The position numbers and the translations under genes are program-made. A DNA stretch of 64,000 nucleotides from Roseibium sp. Sym1. GTDB taxonomy: Bacteria; Pseudomonadota; Alphaproteobacteria; Rhizobiales; Stappiaceae. Below, in pieces: positions 16,662-25,503 of this stretch (its first letter is position 1; every line of letters begins with the position of its first letter). The stretch spans positions 558,001 to 622,000 of the forward strand of contig NZ_CP114786.1 in the NCBI RefSeq assembly GCF_027359675.1, written 5' to 3'. The notes beneath the pieces were generated by a model. The model was not told where the DNA came from and searched no databases. It saw only the letters and a program-made list of their open reading frames with translations.

Positions 16662-17960
16662 TGTCCGATCCGGAGACATAGGTAACAGTTTGTACCGGAG
16701 ACATGGGTTACAACCTCGCGCCGAACGGGTTGTCGATTGTCTGTAGTGTTCTCTGCTCCAGGTCGATGTATCCCAGATCATAGCTCATGAAGCTGATCAG
16801 CCAAATTCCCTCTTCCACTTCCTTGATCCCGAGTTTCTGACCGGCCAGAACGGTCGAGACGTTGATCTTCTTGCGATGCATGCAGATTCGTCCGCATGCG
16901 GTGACCAGGGCGTCCCTGTCATGGAAGGGGTAGTCCAGGTCCGGCAGGCCCTGATATTGCCTTGATGAGGCTGTGTAGACTTCCGCCGGTGTCTTCATTC
17001 TGAGCGCTTCATGAGGTCGTTCCTCGTTGAATTCCTTCATGAAGGCATCGAACTTGGCCTGCTGCTGAAGGCTGTTCATGCCTGGCGGTCGGGTGGCCTC
17101 CTTCTTCAAGGTCAGATGCATGCGTTCGTGCCGGCCGTTTTGCTGCGGGTGGCCTGGCTTGATACGCTCGATGCCGATCCCCAGACGCAGCCACCACACC
17201 GACAGCTTTGACAAGTTGTAGAGCCCGTTTGGCGATGCGAACGGCAAGCCGTTGTCCGTGCGGATCGCCGACGGCAAGCCGCGCTCTTTGAACAGGGCGA
17301 GGAAGGCGTCCATGACCGGCGTTTCCTTCGTTGAGTCAAAGGCCTCGCAGCTCAGCAGAAAACGGGACGCGTGGTCGGTGACCGTCAAAGGGTAACAGTA
17401 GTGCCGGTTGCCCAGCTTGAACTCTCCCTTGAAATCCGCTGCCCAGAGATCGTTGGGGGCAAGACCAGCCGAAAGAGGCGTGCCTGCGGCCTTGTTGGCG
17501 CGCCGCCTCTTGCGGGCTCTGCTGACAAGGCCGTGCCGGTCAAGAACCGCATGCACCGTGCTTTGTGCCGGGATACGCACATCGCCGGCCAGCTTCCTGA
17601 CCAGCACCTCCCGGATCTTGCGCGCGCCCCAGTGCGGCTTCTCCTGCCGTGTCGAGACAATCAGGCGCTCAACCTGCTCGGGAAGCTGGTTGGCGTAGCG
17701 AACCGGCCGGCGCGACCGGTCGCACAACGCTTCCATCCCATCGCGTCGATAACGGTTCCAGATCTTGTAACCAGTCTTGCGCGAGATGCCGAACTCACGG
17801 CAAACCGCACTCATGCCCTCGCCATCCAACAGACGGGCGATGAAACGAAGACGTTCCTCCACTTTGGACACCTCTTGCCACGGCATCGACACCTCCCGAA
17901 AAACGGAAAGTGTTACCTATGTGTCCGGAACGTTTTGTCACCTATGTCTCAGGTCGGGCA
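16662..17960 (-). mobile_element. IS481-family insertion sequence
   Basis: The transposase gene is flanked by imperfect terminal inverted repeats: the left end starts TGTCCGATCCGGAGACATAG and the right end, read inward, TGCCCGACCTGAGACATAGG. Each end also has an internal second copy of the GGAGACAT/ACATAGGTAAC motif, common in this group. The left end lies ten bases after the CCA of tRNA-Ser. No direct repeat of the target is obvious. Confidence 0.8.
16708..17886 (-). CDS. IS481-family transposase
   Basis: The 392-residue protein starts at ATG 17886, preceded by GGGAGG. An N-terminal HTH (residues about 12-60, CREFGISRKTGYKIWNRY) is followed by a helical linker and the rve integrase core: LWAADFKGEF gives the first Asp, AIRTDNGLPF the second, and the Glu lies in QQNGRHERMHLTLK. 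The catalytic DDE set is therefore intact. The C-terminal region contains the typical IWLISFMSYDLGYIDLE and ends NPFGARL. The frame is unbroken, so the element may still be active. Confidence 0.93.
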   Translation of the reverse strand: MPWQEVSKVEERLRFIARLLDGEGMSAVCREFGISRKTGYKIWNRYRRDGMEALCDRSRRPVRYANQLPEQVERLIVSTRQEKPHWGARKIREVLVRKLAGDVRIPAQSTVHAVLDRHGLVSRARKRRRANKAAGTPLSAGLAPNDLWAADFKGEFKLGNRHYCYPLTVTDHASRFLLSCEAFDSTKETPVMDAFLALFKERGLPSAIRTDNGLPFASPNGLYNLSKLSVWWLRLGIGIERIKPGHPQQNGRHERMHLTLKKEATRPPGMNSLQQQAKFDAFMKEFNEERPHEALRMKTPAEVYTASSRQYQGLPDLDYPFHDRDALVTACGRICMHRKKINVSTVLAGQKLGIKEVEEGIWLISFMSYDLGYIDLEQRTLQTIDNPFGARL

Positions 17961-18008
17961 TTGGTCCATTCTTGTCACATGGTTTACATTTGATACCGGA
18001 GAGAGAGT

Positions 18009-18125
18009 TTACACTTTCTCCGGAGTGAATGGGTTTTTTGCCGGTTCGACGCGGTTCTCATTGTTGTCGAAATATCCCAGATCATAATCGAGGAACGAGA
18101 CGAGCCATATATCTTGGTCGACGCC
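18009..18125 (-). pseudogene. Remnant of a second IS481-type transposase (C-terminus)
   Basis: The last 38 codons before TAA 18009-18011 read VDQDIWLVSFLDYDLGYFD and continue to NPFTPEKV. This matches the C-terminus of the intact transposase next door (IWLISF...YDLGYID...NPFGARL) but is clearly a different element. Upstream of about 18125 the frame carries unrelated sequence. Beyond the stop, the short stretch to 17961 resembles an IS end (GTTTACAC, CACATGGTTTACAT). The intact IS481 element lies directly against it. Confidence 0.65.
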
Positions 18126-18249
18126 TCTTGCCCAGTCACCGTCCGTACCGGCATGTTCATCGACCACCACACCGTCACGGCGCTCTCCGTCGCCCCATGA
18201 CGGGTGTTGCGGACTAGGGCAAGTGCCCGGCACGGCCGTCGCCGCGCCG

Positions 18250-18906
18250 TCAGCCGATCACCTTTTCGAGAAACGCCTCCGTTCTTTGATGCGCCAGATC
18301 GGCGGCACCTGCCACGTAGGACGGCCTTGCGTCGTTGGCGAAGGCGTGTCCGGCGTCATACATGTGCACTTCGAGTTCCGGCAGATAGGCCTTCGCCTGG
18401 TCGAGCATTTCCGGTGGCACGTGGTCGTCGCTCGTGCCGAAATGACCAAGGACCGGCGCCTTCAGCGGACAATCGAGATATTGCGGCAGACGTGTTCCGT
18501 AGAAGGCGACACCTCCGGCGATGTCGAGTTTCTGTGCGGCGCGGATGGCGAGGCCGCCTCCCCAGCAAAACCCCATGACGGCAACCTTGCCGCCGTCCGA
18601 TTTCAGGTGATCCACGGCAGCGGCGACATCCGCCATGGTTTCAGCCTGGTCGGACGCCAGCATCAGGTCCCGGCCGCGCAGAGCCTCGCCGAAGGGAATG
18701 ACGGCACCGCGTTCCCGGCGATCGAACAGGGCGGGTATCGCGACCTGGTATCCCAAAGCCGCGTAACGACTTGCGACGCCCTTCAGCTGATCCGTCACGC
18801 CAAAGATCTCCTGCAGGATGACCAGTCCGCCCTTGCGCTCGCCTTGCGCAGGTTCAATCCAGCATTCGAATTCGTGACCGTCTGCCGCAGTCAGTGTCGT
18901 CATCAT
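18250..18906 (-). CDS. Dienelactone hydrolase family protein
   Basis: The 218-residue alpha/beta hydrolase has the family's catalytic set: Cys114 in GFCWGGG, Asp in TSDDHV (about 160-161) and His187 in AGHAF, plus the conserved ILQEIFGV near residue 31. Such enzymes open dienelactones in chlorocatechol degradation or act on related esters. Beside a cluster for 2-pyrone-4,6-dicarboxylate and oxalomesaconate, a role in aromatic breakdown is likely, but substrate is unknown. AGGAAG precedes the start. It is the last gene of the minus-strand catabolic block, separated from the TAXI gene by a hairpin at 18937-18960. Confidence 0.9.
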   Translation of the reverse strand: MMTTLTAADGHEFECWIEPAQGERKGGLVILQEIFGVTDQLKGVASRYAALGYQVAIPALFDRRERGAVIPFGEALRGRDLMLASDQAETMADVAAAVDHLKSDGGKVAVMGFCWGGGLAIRAAQKLDIAGGVAFYGTRLPQYLDCPLKAPVLGHFGTSDDHVPPEMLDQAKAYLPELEVHMYDAGHAFANDARPSYVAGAADLAHQRTEAFLEKVIG

Positions 18907-18936
18907 GGTTCATCTTCCTGAGTGTTCGGGATGAAG

Positions 18937-18960
18937 GGAGGGCTGCAAATGCAGCCCTCC
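18937..18960 (-). terminator. Strong hairpin between TAXI gene and hydrolase gene
   Basis: GGAGGGCTGC and GCAGCCCTCC are perfect 10-base arms with a four-base loop. There is no T-run in either direction, so it may be an mRNA-stabilising or attenuating hairpin rather than a true terminator. Confidence 0.45.
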
Positions 18961-18981
18961 GACTAGGGTCAGGACCCAAGG

Positions 18982-19956
18982 TTATTTGCCGACGGGAATG
19001 CCGGCTTCCTGGTAGTATTTCAGGGCACCGGGGTGATACTCGACGGCGCTCGCCGGCGCCATGGCTTCCGTCTTGGCACGGCCGAATGCACCGAACGAGG
19101 CCTTCAGGGCATCCTTGCCTTCCGCAACCGACTTGGTGAGGGTGTAGACCAGATCCTCGTCGACCGAGGCATTGGTCAGCATGACCCACGGAATCTGCAT
19201 GATCGTTGCACCGTTGTCCTGCAGACCATTGATGTTGTCGTTTTGCGGCAGCGTCACCAGGTTTCCGGCGGGCAGGTACTCCTTGAAGGCCGCCTTGCCT
19301 TCCTCGCTGTCATCCAGCGATATATAACAAAGCCCGCCGCGCGACTGCAGCTTCACCGAGGCCTGCTGCCCGGCCCCGGCATTGAGGCTGACCAGCGCAA
19401 TATCGACCAGCCCGTCCCCAAGCGCATTGATCCCCGCGACGAAACTCGCAACGGGAACATTCTGGAAGTCGTCATAGGAAAGGCCTCCATTGGCGAGACC
19501 GCCGGCGATGTAGAAGGGTATGATCGTCGACGAGGTATATTCGGAAGCGATGCGAAGCTCGGAGGCCTTGGCCTTGACGTCCGCAATCGACTTGAGCCCG
19601 AGATCGCACGGCGCCATCAGCCCCGTGGTCAGGGGAAACATGGTACCCACCAGCCGCAGCTCCGGATGCGCCCGGTCATAGTTTCCCGTTCCGCTGAGCG
19701 CGTATTCCGCTTCAACACCATTGGAGAAACCGAAATCGACCTCGCCGCTGTTGATCAGCGGCAGGTAGCCCACGAGCGGCTGCGTCCGCGCGGTGATGCC
19801 GGCATCGTTGGCGACCTTGGCAACGGCCTGGCCGGAATTGTAGGCAAGCGATCCCTGGGCACCCGTGGCAATCGTCACGACCTGGGCCTTTGCGGCCAAT
19901 CCGCCGGCAAGCAGGCAGAAAAGGCTTACAGCCATGTGTTTCGTCAGATTTCTCAT
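18982..19956 (-). CDS. TAXI-family TRAP transporter solute-binding protein
   Basis: ATG 19956 has AGGGAGG upstream and opens a signal peptide (about 1-24, LAAKAQ). The 324-residue protein matches the TAXI group by VTIATGAQGSLAYNSGQAVAKVAND near the N-terminus. TAXI proteins bind carboxylates or amino acids in the periplasm and hand them to a fused TRAP permease, here encoded directly upstream. Within a gallate/PDC-type cluster the likely ligand is an aromatic acid or pathway acid. The 25-base gap to the permease gene shows one operon. Confidence 0.92.
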   Translation of the reverse strand: MRNLTKHMAVSLFCLLAGGLAAKAQVVTIATGAQGSLAYNSGQAVAKVANDAGITARTQPLVGYLPLINSGEVDFGFSNGVEAEYALSGTGNYDRAHPELRLVGTMFPLTTGLMAPCDLGLKSIADVKAKASELRIASEYTSSTIIPFYIAGGLANGGLSYDDFQNVPVASFVAGINALGDGLVDIALVSLNAGAGQQASVKLQSRGGLCYISLDDSEEGKAAFKEYLPAGNLVTLPQNDNINGLQDNGATIMQIPWVMLTNASVDEDLVYTLTKSVAEGKDALKASFGAFGRAKTEAMAPASAVEYHPGALKYYQEAGIPVGK

Positions 19957-19981
19957 CTCGGTTCCTCCCTTGAGATTGATT

Positions 19982-21922
19982 TCAGGCAGATGTGTTTTCC
20001 GGTCGTCCTCCGACGGTTTCCCGAAGTCCCCGGGCGGACTGAAGCTTGAGTGCAATGGCCATGAGAATGGCCAGCAGAGCAGCGGCAATGTGCAGTTCCT
20101 CCAGCGCGGGGAGGAAACCCAGCGGCAACGCAACCAGGCCTGCCAGAACGAGCACGAGGCGGACCAGCGGTCCCAGGTCCCTGCTCCAGAAGCCGACGAT
20201 CCCGCTTGTCACGGCCGTGATCCCGACCCCGGTCAGCAATGTCGTCAAGGCGATCTCGACAGGTGTTCCATCCAGCAGCAGGGCCGGTGACGCGACAAAG
20301 ACGAACGGGAGAATGAAAGCGGCCCAACCGACCCTCATAGCCGCCAGCCCCGTGCCGAGCGGATCGGACTTGGTAATCGTCGCCGCCGCAAAGGCGGCCA
20401 GGGCCACCGGCGGCGTGATCATCGACATCATGCCGAAATAGAGAATGAAGAGATGCGCGGCGATCGGCTGGATTCCCGCTTCGACCAGCGACGGCGCGAC
20501 CAGGGCCGCAAGCAGGACATAGACACCGGATGTCGGCATGCCCATGCCGAGGATCACGCAGATGACCGCGGAAATGCCGAGCAGCAGGATGACATTTGAT
20601 CCGACGGTATCGACCAGCACCAGCGTCAGGGCAAACCCGAGTCCGGTGACATTCAGGATGCCGATGACAAAACCGGCAGCCGCCACCACCAGGATCAGAT
20701 CGACCATGCCCGTGCCGGTTTCCACGAAAACCCTCCCAAGGGTCCGCAGCGTCAGTCTCTGGCCCCGGTACCCCCGCAGGAAACCGACCAGAACGATGGC
20801 GATCGAGGCCAGCAGCGCGGAATCCTCCGGGTCCATGCGCCACCAGAACAGCGCGCCCAACAGCACGGCGAAGGGAACGGCGAAGTGCCAGCCGTCGGCA
20901 AGAACCCGGGTGGTCGTGAGCACTTCGTCGTCAGCGGCCCGGATCCTGTCGCGGCCCGCGATCAGGTCGACCTGGACAAACACGCCGAGGTAATAAAGGA
21001 GGGCTGGAACGAGCGCCGCACTCGCGACGACCATGTAGGAGATGTCGAGAAATTCCGCCATCAGGAAGGCGGCGGCCCCCATGATCGGTGGCGTCAGCTG
21101 TCCTCCGGTCGAGGCCACGGCCTCGATCGCGCCCGCGTCCTTCTTGCTGTAGCCACCGCGTTCCATGAGCGGGATGGTGACCACGCCCGTGGTCACCACA
21201 TTGGACACGGCGCTGCCGGAAATGGACCCGAAGAGCGCGGAGCCGACAACGGAGATCTTGGCACTTCCCCCGCGGGTCCTGCCCGTCGCGGCCATCGCCA
21301 GGTCCGTAAAGAACGTTCCCCCGCCGGCAGCAAACAGAAGCCGCCCGAAGAACACGAACAGCAGCACGATGATGGTGCCGACAGCCAGGGGCATGGAAAA
21401 GACGGCGCTGGGATCGAAACCGACATATTGCACCAGCCGGACGGGGCTGAGTTCCTTGCCGATCAGGCGCCCGGGCACCTTGTCGGCCACCAGGGCATAG
21501 ACAAGAAACACGGCGACGATGCCGAACAGCATCCAGCCCGCGCGGCGGCGGATGCCTTCCATCACCGCGACGGTCACCACGGTTCCGATCACGGTGATCT
21601 GCCAGGGCCGGTAGGCCTGTTCCTTCAGGAGCCAGCTGAAATCGGCCGCCGCGTACATCAGCACCGCAAACGCTGTAAGCGCGATCAGCCCGTCCACCCA
21701 GCCGACCCTCGCGGTCTCCTCGCCTTTCCGGTTGAAGCGCAGATACGCAATCGTCAGGGCAAGACCGAGTTGAAAGGCCATGTATTGCTGGGTGAGGATC
21801 GCCACGCCCATGCGCGTCGGAGCCTCGATGTTCCACAATATGCAGGCAACACACATGGTGCTTGCCAGGATGGCCACGATCCAGTCGACGGGGACCGGAC
21901 GGGAGCTGCCCAGGGCGCTCAT
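19982..21922 (-). CDS. TRAP transporter fused permease (4TM/12TM)
   Basis: The 646-residue membrane protein combines the small DctQ-like part (four spans in about 1-170) with the large DctM-like part. The DctM signatures are seen as GSISGSAVSNVVTTGVVTIP, STGGQLTPPIMGAAAFLMAE and GMGMPTSGVYVLLAALVAP. It drives sodium- or proton-coupled uptake with the TAXI binding protein. ATG 21922 overlaps the lactonase stop as ATGA, which fixes the start over a slightly longer frame. Fused permeases of this kind are the normal partners of TAXI proteins. Confidence 0.94.
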   Translation of the reverse strand: MSALGSSRPVPVDWIVAILASTMCVACILWNIEAPTRMGVAILTQQYMAFQLGLALTIAYLRFNRKGEETARVGWVDGLIALTAFAVLMYAAADFSWLLKEQAYRPWQITVIGTVVTVAVMEGIRRRAGWMLFGIVAVFLVYALVADKVPGRLIGKELSPVRLVQYVGFDPSAVFSMPLAVGTIIVLLFVFFGRLLFAAGGGTFFTDLAMAATGRTRGGSAKISVVGSALFGSISGSAVSNVVTTGVVTIPLMERGGYSKKDAGAIEAVASTGGQLTPPIMGAAAFLMAEFLDISYMVVASAALVPALLYYLGVFVQVDLIAGRDRIRAADDEVLTTTRVLADGWHFAVPFAVLLGALFWWRMDPEDSALLASIAIVLVGFLRGYRGQRLTLRTLGRVFVETGTGMVDLILVVAAAGFVIGILNVTGLGFALTLVLVDTVGSNVILLLGISAVICVILGMGMPTSGVYVLLAALVAPSLVEAGIQPIAAHLFILYFGMMSMITPPVALAAFAAATITKSDPLGTGLAAMRVGWAAFILPFVFVASPALLLDGTPVEIALTTLLTGVGITAVTSGIVGFWSRDLGPLVRLVLVLAGLVALPLGFLPALEELHIAAALLAILMAIALKLQSARGLRETVGGRPENTSA

Positions 21923-22809
21923 GAACCGCCTCCCCGGACATCCGGCCAATAGAGGCGCATCGGATTGTCGACGAGGAGTGCTTGCTGCAATTCAGGCGTC
22001 GGGGCAATCCGGGGAATGACATCCACCAGCGCGCCGTCGTCGGGCATGTGCGACTTCATGTTCGGGTGCGGCCAGTCGGTCCCCCACAGGACACGCTCCG
22101 GAAACGCCTCGACGAGCGTCCGGGCAAACGGCACGACGTCGTCATAGGGCGGGCCGGCAACCGTGAGGCGTTCCGGGCAGGACACCTTGACCCAGATCCT
22201 TTCATTGTCCGCCATGAGATTGCGGAAGTTCCTGAACTCCGCGCTCTGCGGACCGGCGGCAACATCCGGCCGCCCCATGTGATCGACGACGATGATCCCC
22301 GGCAGGGACAGGAGAAACGGTTTCAGGTCCTCAAGGTCCGGCGCTTCGAAATAGACAACGATATGCCAGCCGAGACGGACGACCCGTTCGGCGATCTCCC
22401 GGTAGGTCTCCTTCGGGGTCGCATCGACAAGCCGCTTGACGAAATTGAACCTCACGCCCCGAACACCGGCCCGGTCCAGGTCGGCCAGTTCCTCGTCGGA
22501 GGTGTCGGGCCGCACCACGGCAACGCCGCGTGCCGCGCCGCCGGAAGCGTCGAGCGCATCGACCAGCGCGCTGTTGTCGCTGCCGTGACAGGTGGCCTGA
22601 ACAATGACGTTCCGGCTGAACCCCAGGTGATCGCGCAAGGCAAAAAGCTGTTCCTTGGGCGCATCGACCGGTGTGTACTTGCGCTCGGGCGCAAAGGGAA
22701 AGTCTGCCTCTGGACCGAAGACGTGGCAATGCGCGTCGACCGCACCCGCCGGAACCTTGAACGCGGGTTTTTTCGGGTCGGGATGGAAGGGCAGGTAATC
22801 CGGGGTCAT
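21919..22809 (-). CDS. ligI: 2-pyrone-4,6-dicarboxylate lactonase-like amidohydrolase (LigI-like)
   Basis: The 296-residue TIM-barrel protein belongs to the COG3618 amidohydrolase group: DAHCHVFGP near the N-terminus, FNFVKR in the middle, VVDHMGRPD, and LWGTDWPHPN near the C-terminus. LigI hydrolyses 2-pyrone-4,6-dicarboxylate to oxalomesaconate/4-carboxy-2-hydroxymuconate without needing metal; its conserved His and Asp residues are present at these sites. Neighbouring GalD and GalB fit the next steps. ATG 22809 overlaps the galD stop (ATGA) with AGGGAG upstream. Other COG3618 lactonases exist, so substrate is inferred mainly from context. Confidence 0.82.
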   Translation of the reverse strand: MTPDYLPFHPDPKKPAFKVPAGAVDAHCHVFGPEADFPFAPERKYTPVDAPKEQLFALRDHLGFSRNVIVQATCHGSDNSALVDALDASGGAARGVAVVRPDTSDEELADLDRAGVRGVRFNFVKRLVDATPKETYREIAERVVRLGWHIVVYFEAPDLEDLKPFLLSLPGIIVVDHMGRPDVAAGPQSAEFRNFRNLMADNERIWVKVSCPERLTVAGPPYDDVVPFARTLVEAFPERVLWGTDWPHPNMKSHMPDDGALVDVIPRIAPTPELQQALLVDNPMRLYWPDVRGGGS

Positions 22810-23885
22810 GTGTTGCACTCCCTGTGCATGTTCGCAAAGACAACACCGTCAAACAGTTTCCGGGCCGTGCGCAGCACTTCCGCCCGCTTCACGGTTCCGT
22901 CGTCCGACACATGTCCGACCACCGTCATCTCGCCCGTCGGGTGCTCGATCGACATCGATTTCTCGTTGCCCGAAGGCATCACTGCCAGTTCCGATCCGAC
23001 CGCCCCTTTCATCAGGCAGGCCGTTGCAACGCTCACCGCACCGAGCACGCCGATGGATTTGTGACAGCGATGCGGGATGAAGGTTCGGGTGGAAATCGCG
23101 CCGCCGTTGACCGGTGCGCTGACCATGGTCATTTTCGGCACGGATTTTTCCGCGACATTGCCCAGGTTCATCATCGGCCCCGCCTTGAGGCGAAGGGCCT
23201 CGAGGCGCTGACGCAGATCGGTGTTGGCTTCAAGCTCCGCCGGCGTTTCCTGTCCCGTGATCCCAAGATCCGAAGCCCGCAGGACAACACAGGGCATGCC
23301 GTTGTCGATGAGCGTGACATCGACACCCTCGATGCTGTCGAGGGCGTTTCCGGTCGGCAGAAGCGCGCCGCAGGTGGAGCCGGCCGTGTCGCGGAACTCG
23401 ATGGGAATGGGCGCTGAACATCCGGGAACGCCGTCAATCCTGGCCTGGCCGTCATATGTGACGGTCCCCGCCGGTGTCCTGATGCGGGCAATAGCACTCT
23501 GCCCGGAGTTCTCCATGAAGATCGTCACCGGTGTTTCACCGGGCCGGGCCGTCACCAGCCCTCTTTCGATGGCAAAGGCACCGACACCGGCAAGAATATT
23601 GCCGCAATTCTGGGAATCCGCCACGACGGGATCCTCGACGAAGACCTGCAGGAAAAGAAAGTCGACATCGATGCCGTCACGCTCACTCGCTTTCACGACC
23701 GCGACCTTGGACGTCAGAGGGTCGGCCCCGCCCATGCCGTCAATCTGTCTCGGATCCGGTGACCCCATCACAGCGAGGAGCACGCGGTCGCGCTCGGCGG
23801 CGTCGGCGGGCAGGTCGGAAGCGAGGAAGTAACCGCCCTTGGAGGTGCCTCCGCGCATCCACATGCAGGGAATGCCGTCAGTCAT
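22806..23885 (-). CDS. galD: 4-oxalomesaconate tautomerase (PrpF family)
   Basis: The 359-residue protein begins TDGIPCMWMRGGTSKGGYF, characteristic of GalD, and has the PrpF-family cysteines in DSQNCGNI and near PGCSAP. GalD interconverts keto and enol 4-oxalomesaconate in gallate degradation, and the related LigU isomerises its double bond. ATG 23885 is chosen since the longer frame to 23921 has no ribosome site. It overlaps ligI by four bases; galB lies 127 bases upstream on the same strand. Confidence 0.88.
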   Translation of the reverse strand: MTDGIPCMWMRGGTSKGGYFLASDLPADAAERDRVLLAVMGSPDPRQIDGMGGADPLTSKVAVVKASERDGIDVDFLFLQVFVEDPVVADSQNCGNILAGVGAFAIERGLVTARPGETPVTIFMENSGQSAIARIRTPAGTVTYDGQARIDGVPGCSAPIPIEFRDTAGSTCGALLPTGNALDSIEGVDVTLIDNGMPCVVLRASDLGITGQETPAELEANTDLRQRLEALRLKAGPMMNLGNVAEKSVPKMTMVSAPVNGGAISTRTFIPHRCHKSIGVLGAVSVATACLMKGAVGSELAVMPSGNEKSMSIEHPTGEMTVVGHVSDDGTVKRAEVLRTARKLFDGVVFANMHRECNT

Positions 23886-24012
23886 CGCGGCCCCCGCGGC
23901 GCCATTGCGGGCACCTTGCACCAGGTCGCTGCAAACCGCTTCCGACCGGTTGCCGGCTTATGTCGCCGTTGCCATCCAAATGAGGTCATTCTCTCGCTCC
24001 CTCCCCGGCCGA

Positions 24013-24747
24013 TCACAATTCGTCGACGCATCTTGGATAGATTGCCTGGAATCCTTCGGCGTATTTGGCGGGTCTTCCACCTGCCTGGCCGCCCGAGTTC
24101 CTGCGGAAGTGGTTGGCGCGGTTTTCCGCGACATTGGTGTAATAGGCCCACAGGTGGTGCTGGCCTTCCATGCATTCGATGGCGGCCCGCTTGTTGTCCC
24201 AGACATCGGTGATGTCGAGGAAGACATTCGGGACCCAGCCCATCTGTTCGGTCTGATGGGGTTCGAACAGGTAGAGCTGCGGCGCGCCGAGGACTTTCTC
24301 ACCGGGGTTGTGCCCCCAGGCCTGCGCGATCATGCGGACCTCGATTGCGATCTGCGTCGCGTAGCTGTGGTCCGTATTGTAGGGATCATACTGGGAATGG
24401 GAGAGCATGAAGTTCGGCTGCACGGCGCGCACGATGTCGACCAGCTTGTCCTTGGCCTCGCGGTCGAGCTCCAGCGGATAATCGCCCAGGTCCATGAAGC
24501 GGATGTCATGCACGTTGAGAGCGGCCGCCGCGTTTTCAGCTTCCTTGCGGCGCGCGGTCTTGACCTTGTCCAGGGTCATGCCCGGTTCTTTCCAGAGCTT
24601 GGCGCTTTCGCCCCGCTCGCCATAGGACAGGCAAACGACCGTCACCTCGTATCCGAGCTTCTGGTGCAATGCGATCGCTCCGCCGCAGCGCCAGACGAAG
24701 TCGGCCGCGTGCGCACTGATCACAAGCGCGCTCTTCCTGTCGGACAT
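24013..24747 (-). CDS. galB: 4-oxalomesaconate hydratase (PIG-L/LmbE family)
   Basis: The 244-residue protein has the LmbE-like zinc-site pattern changed to SAHAADFVWRCGGAI (first site normally AHPDD) and a later SHSQYDPYNTDHSYA with a His expected to bind zinc. This is the signature of GalB, which hydrates enol-oxalomesaconate to 4-carboxy-4-hydroxy-2-oxoadipate. The C-terminus is strongly conserved in type (WAYYTNVAENRANHFRRN). AGGGAG precedes ATG 24747. The product is the substrate of the aldolase at 27950. Confidence 0.9.
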   Translation of the reverse strand: MSDRKSALVISAHAADFVWRCGGAIALHQKLGYEVTVVCLSYGERGESAKLWKEPGMTLDKVKTARRKEAENAAAALNVHDIRFMDLGDYPLELDREAKDKLVDIVRAVQPNFMLSHSQYDPYNTDHSYATQIAIEVRMIAQAWGHNPGEKVLGAPQLYLFEPHQTEQMGWVPNVFLDITDVWDNKRAAIECMEGQHHLWAYYTNVAENRANHFRRNSGGQAGGRPAKYAEGFQAIYPRCVDEL

Positions 24748-24825
24748 GGTTCGCTCCCTTTTGTTTTGTTGCAGAAAGACTACGTACTTGGCCGGACCGG
24801 GGCCATTTGAAACTCAGTGAGAAGG

Positions 24826-24843
24826 GATAAGAAATTCCTATAG
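24826..24843. promoter_or_regulatory. Candidate LysR operator upstream of galB
   Basis: GATAAGAAATTCCTATAG. The core ATAAGAAATTCCTAT is an imperfect palindrome of the T-N11-A type. The same GATAAGAAA-N3-(C/A)TATAG pattern recurs at 26750-26767, in the lysR/dioxygenase divergent region. Confidence 0.45.
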
Positions 24844-24977
24844 AACTTCCCAAACGCTCACTGTGATATCGAGTTGGGAAGTCGCCGGAACCTGCGGATC
24901 CGGATCGCTTGTTCCAATTGCGAAAACAGCTGTTTGCGCGGCCTCTTCAGAAACCGAAATCAAGTTGTCCATGTCCG

Positions 24978-25370
24978 TTACCCCGCCAGGAACCATGGCA
25001 GCCAAAGACACAGGCCCGGCACCAGCAACAGCAGGGCGATGCGAAGGATCTCGATTGCGAAGAACGGGACCACGGCCCGCGCGTCGCCGGTGATGGTCAG
25101 GATGATGTCTGCCGCACCATCGCGCACCTGCCGATAAAGCTCCGGAGGCTTGCCGCCGAGCGACATGGACGGGAACAGCTCCACCTTGATACGGCCGTCC
25201 GACTCCGCCTCGATCTTCTCGACCCAGGGCTCGAGAAACTTGGCATGCGGCGGCGATTTCGGGCTCATGAAATGGTGCAGCGTCAGCGTTACATCCTGAG
25301 CCTGGGCGATTGCCGAAGCCCCAAACAAAGCGACCGCAGCAACTGCTGATTTGAGAAAAGCGCGGGTCAT
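24978..25370 (-). pseudogene. In-frame dctP'-'dctM fusion: scar of a deleted TRAP transporter
   Basis: The first 88 or so of 130 residues are a normal DctP-type binding protein start: signal peptide (about 1-25, IAQAQ), LHHFMSPKSPPHAKFLEPW, LFPSMSLGGKPPELYRQVRDGAADI. A DctP protein should continue for about 240 more residues. Instead the frame passes into VVPFFAIEILRIALLLLVPGLCLWLP, a hydrophobic tail like the C-terminus of the large permease DctM. The likely history is deletion from inside dctP, through dctQ, to the end of dctM. Its product cannot be a working transporter. The intact TAXI-TRAP system nearby may have taken over. Confidence 0.7.
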
Positions 25371-25503
25371 CTCTATCCTCCCTGATAGATGGTCTCCGGT
25401 CCGGCCTGATACCTCCGGAAGCGGATGAACCCTATGACCGCGCTTTCAAGTTCCAATTGGATTGCCGCAAACGGATTTGATTTTTGAAAAAGCTCTTGGT
25501 TCG

